NCBI GenBank assembly: GCA_002367305.1
Contig: DFBG01000079.1
Span: 1 to 7,169 of the forward strand
Length of the DNA stretch: 7,169 nucleotides
Reading direction: 5' to 3'
Source of the DNA: Actinobacteria bacterium UBA3086
GTDB taxonomy: Bacteria > Actinomycetota > Coriobacteriia > Anaerosomatales > UBA3086
Below the pieces are notes generated by a model that searched no databases, was not told where the DNA came from, and saw only the letters and a program-made list of their open reading frames with translations. Below, in pieces: positions 6,560 to 7,169 of the stretch (positions are counted from its first letter, which is position 1; every line of letters begins with the position of its first letter). The translations under genes and the position numbers were made by a program.

Positions 6560-6979
6560 TCACTTCGTGTCTTCCTGATCGAGATAGCCACGGACGAATG
6601 CCTCAGGAAGAAGCTCTTCAAGAGAGACGACACGTACCTCGTCGCCACGCCCGCCCATGATCACTCGCATGGTGGGATTGAACTCCGCCATGACCTGCCG
6701 ACAGGATCCGCACGGAGCGGTCGGTGCCTCTGAATCGCCGACCACAGCGATCGCATCGATCTCGGTATACCCGGCCGCGACCGCCGCGGTGATCGCCCCA
6801 CGCTCAGCGCAGAGTGTTGCGCCATATGCGGCGTTCTCCACGTTCACTCCCTGGAATATCTCGCCTCCGGCGTAGACGGCAGCGCCGACCCGAAAACTCG
6901 AGTAGGGTGCGTAAGCCTTGCTCTGGACCTCACGTGCGAACGCCAGCAATGCCAGATCCGGCTGTGTTATCTCATGCAT
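6560..6979 (-). CDS. cdd: Cytidine deaminase
   Basis: Zinc enzyme that hydrolytically deaminates cytidine and deoxycytidine to uridine and deoxyuridine in pyrimidine salvage. 139 residues, the size of the small homotetrameric type. Visible active-site elements: SFRVGAAV (28-35), the substrate-binding GVNVENAAYG (44-53) with Asn46 and Glu48, TLCAERGAI (55-63) with zinc ligand Cys57 and proton-shuttling Glu59, and PCGSCRQ (89-95) with zinc ligands Cys90 and Cys93. The reading frame is open upstream to an ATG at 7052-7054, but the start at 6977-6979 is chosen: AAGGAGG lies 6 nt before it, homology begins right after it, and the longer version would run through the end of the preceding gene. The gene overlaps the preceding CDS by 8 bp and is followed after 22 bp by era, a common pairing. 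Confidence 0.97.
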   Translation of the reverse strand: MHEITQPDLALLAFAREVQSKAYAPYSSFRVGAAVYAGGEIFQGVNVENAAYGATLCAERGAITAAVAAGYTEIDAIAVVGDSEAPTAPCGSCRQVMAEFNPTMRVIMGGRGDEVRVVSLEELLPEAFVRGYLDQEDTK

Positions 6980-7169
6980 CCTTGTCCTCCTTGGTGTGAG
7001 CGGACAGCGCCGGCTCGACCACAAGCTGACGAATCCGCGTTCCTTCCAGTACATCCACGGTGAGTCTCAATCCATCGATCAGAATCGTTTCCCCGGTCTC
7101 GGGGATACGACCCGCGAGTTCGGTGAACACTCCACCCACGGTATCCGCGTCCATCTCTATTGCAGTGCC
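6972..7169 (-). CDS. C-terminal end of a CNNM/HlyC/CorC-family membrane protein (5' part outside window)
   Basis: Only the last 65 residues are in the window; the gene enters from the right edge in frame. The fragment matches the CorC_HlyC transporter-associated domain that ends CNNM/CorC-type proteins (hemolysin-like name, implicated in Mg2+/Co2+ transport or resistance): TVGGVFTELAGRIPETGETI (residues 11-30 of the visible part), followed by IDGLRLTVDVLEGTRIRQLVV. The typical family pattern is T-x-G-G-x-x-x-x-x-x-G-R-I-P-x-x-G, then G-x-x-F/L-x-V, then R-I. A short charged tail (HTKEDKDA) closes it. The missing part would be expected to hold the DUF21 membrane domain and two CBS domains. It overlaps cdd by 8 bp, and corC-like genes often precede cdd-era. 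Whether it is CorC proper or a longer paralogue cannot be told here. Confidence 0.85.
   Translation of the reverse strand, partial: GTAIEMDADTVGGVFTELAGRIPETGETILIDGLRLTVDVLEGTRIRQLVVEPALSAHTKEDKDA
6986..6992 (-). promoter_or_regulatory. Strong ribosome binding site deciding the cdd start
   Basis: A consensus AAGGAGG on the transcribed strand sits 6 nt before ATG 6977-6979, inside the last codons of the upstream transporter-like gene. It rules in the 139-residue form of cdd and against the 164-residue extension. Confidence 0.75.

Noticed and set aside
5377..6660. 427-codon open frame on the plus strand
   Set aside because: It lies antisense across all of era and part of deoC and cdd. Its translation shows no recognisable family, and it has no ribosome site. 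Long antisense frames are common opposite GC-rich genes with strong codon bias.
6560..7054. Longer 164-residue form of cdd starting at 7054
   Set aside because: The extra 25 residues read through the coding end of the CorC-like gene in another frame and match nothing in cytidine deaminases. The AAGGAGG site points to the start at 6979.

Overview
The window is a compact block of housekeeping genes, all read from the minus strand, so transcription runs from high to low coordinates. Base composition looks GC-rich (roughly 60% by eye). In order of transcription it contains: the 3' end of a CNNM/HlyC/CorC-type membrane protein gene (cut by the right edge), cdd (cytidine deaminase), era (ribosome-assembly GTPase), deoC (deoxyribose-phosphate aldolase), recO (recombination mediator), a small two-helix membrane protein with a YcxB-like C-terminal domain, glyQ and glyS (the two subunits of heterotetrameric glycyl-tRNA synthetase), and the 5' part of a ppsR/DUF299 gene for a PPDK/PEP-synthase regulatory kinase-phosphorylase (cut by the left edge).

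The order corC-cdd-era-recO-glyQ-glyS-ppsR resembles the conserved era-recO-glyQS-yqfL neighbourhood of Bacillus-type bacteria. The GC content, arginine-rich proteins, three GTG starts and an Era G4 motif of the TKxD form, which I recall from actinobacterial Era, point to a deep-branching actinobacterium such as a Coriobacteriia-like anaerobe. A two-subunit GlyRS plus a PPDK regulator fits an anaerobic lifestyle. The taxonomic reading is inference only.

The genes are very tightly packed. Partial corC and cdd overlap by 8 bp, cdd and era are 22 bp apart, era and deoC abut exactly, deoC and recO are 9 bp apart, recO and the membrane gene share ATGA, glyQ and glyS share ATGA, and glyS and ppsR are 29 bp apart. 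Several Shine-Dalgarno sequences lie inside the end of the preceding gene. The only sizeable gap is 82 bp upstream of glyQ, the natural boundary between a corC-to-membrane-gene unit and a glyQS-ppsR unit. It holds a perfect 7-bp inverted repeat and a repeated 7-mer.

Functionally the block mixes pyrimidine deoxynucleoside salvage (cdd, deoC), ribosome biogenesis (era), DNA repair (recO), translation (glyQS) and pyruvate/PEP control (ppsR). I found no RNA gene, CRISPR array, insertion sequence, prophage part or other exotic system. The points most worth a second look are the small structure upstream of glyQ, the membrane gene inserted between recO and glyQ, and deoC placed between era and recO.
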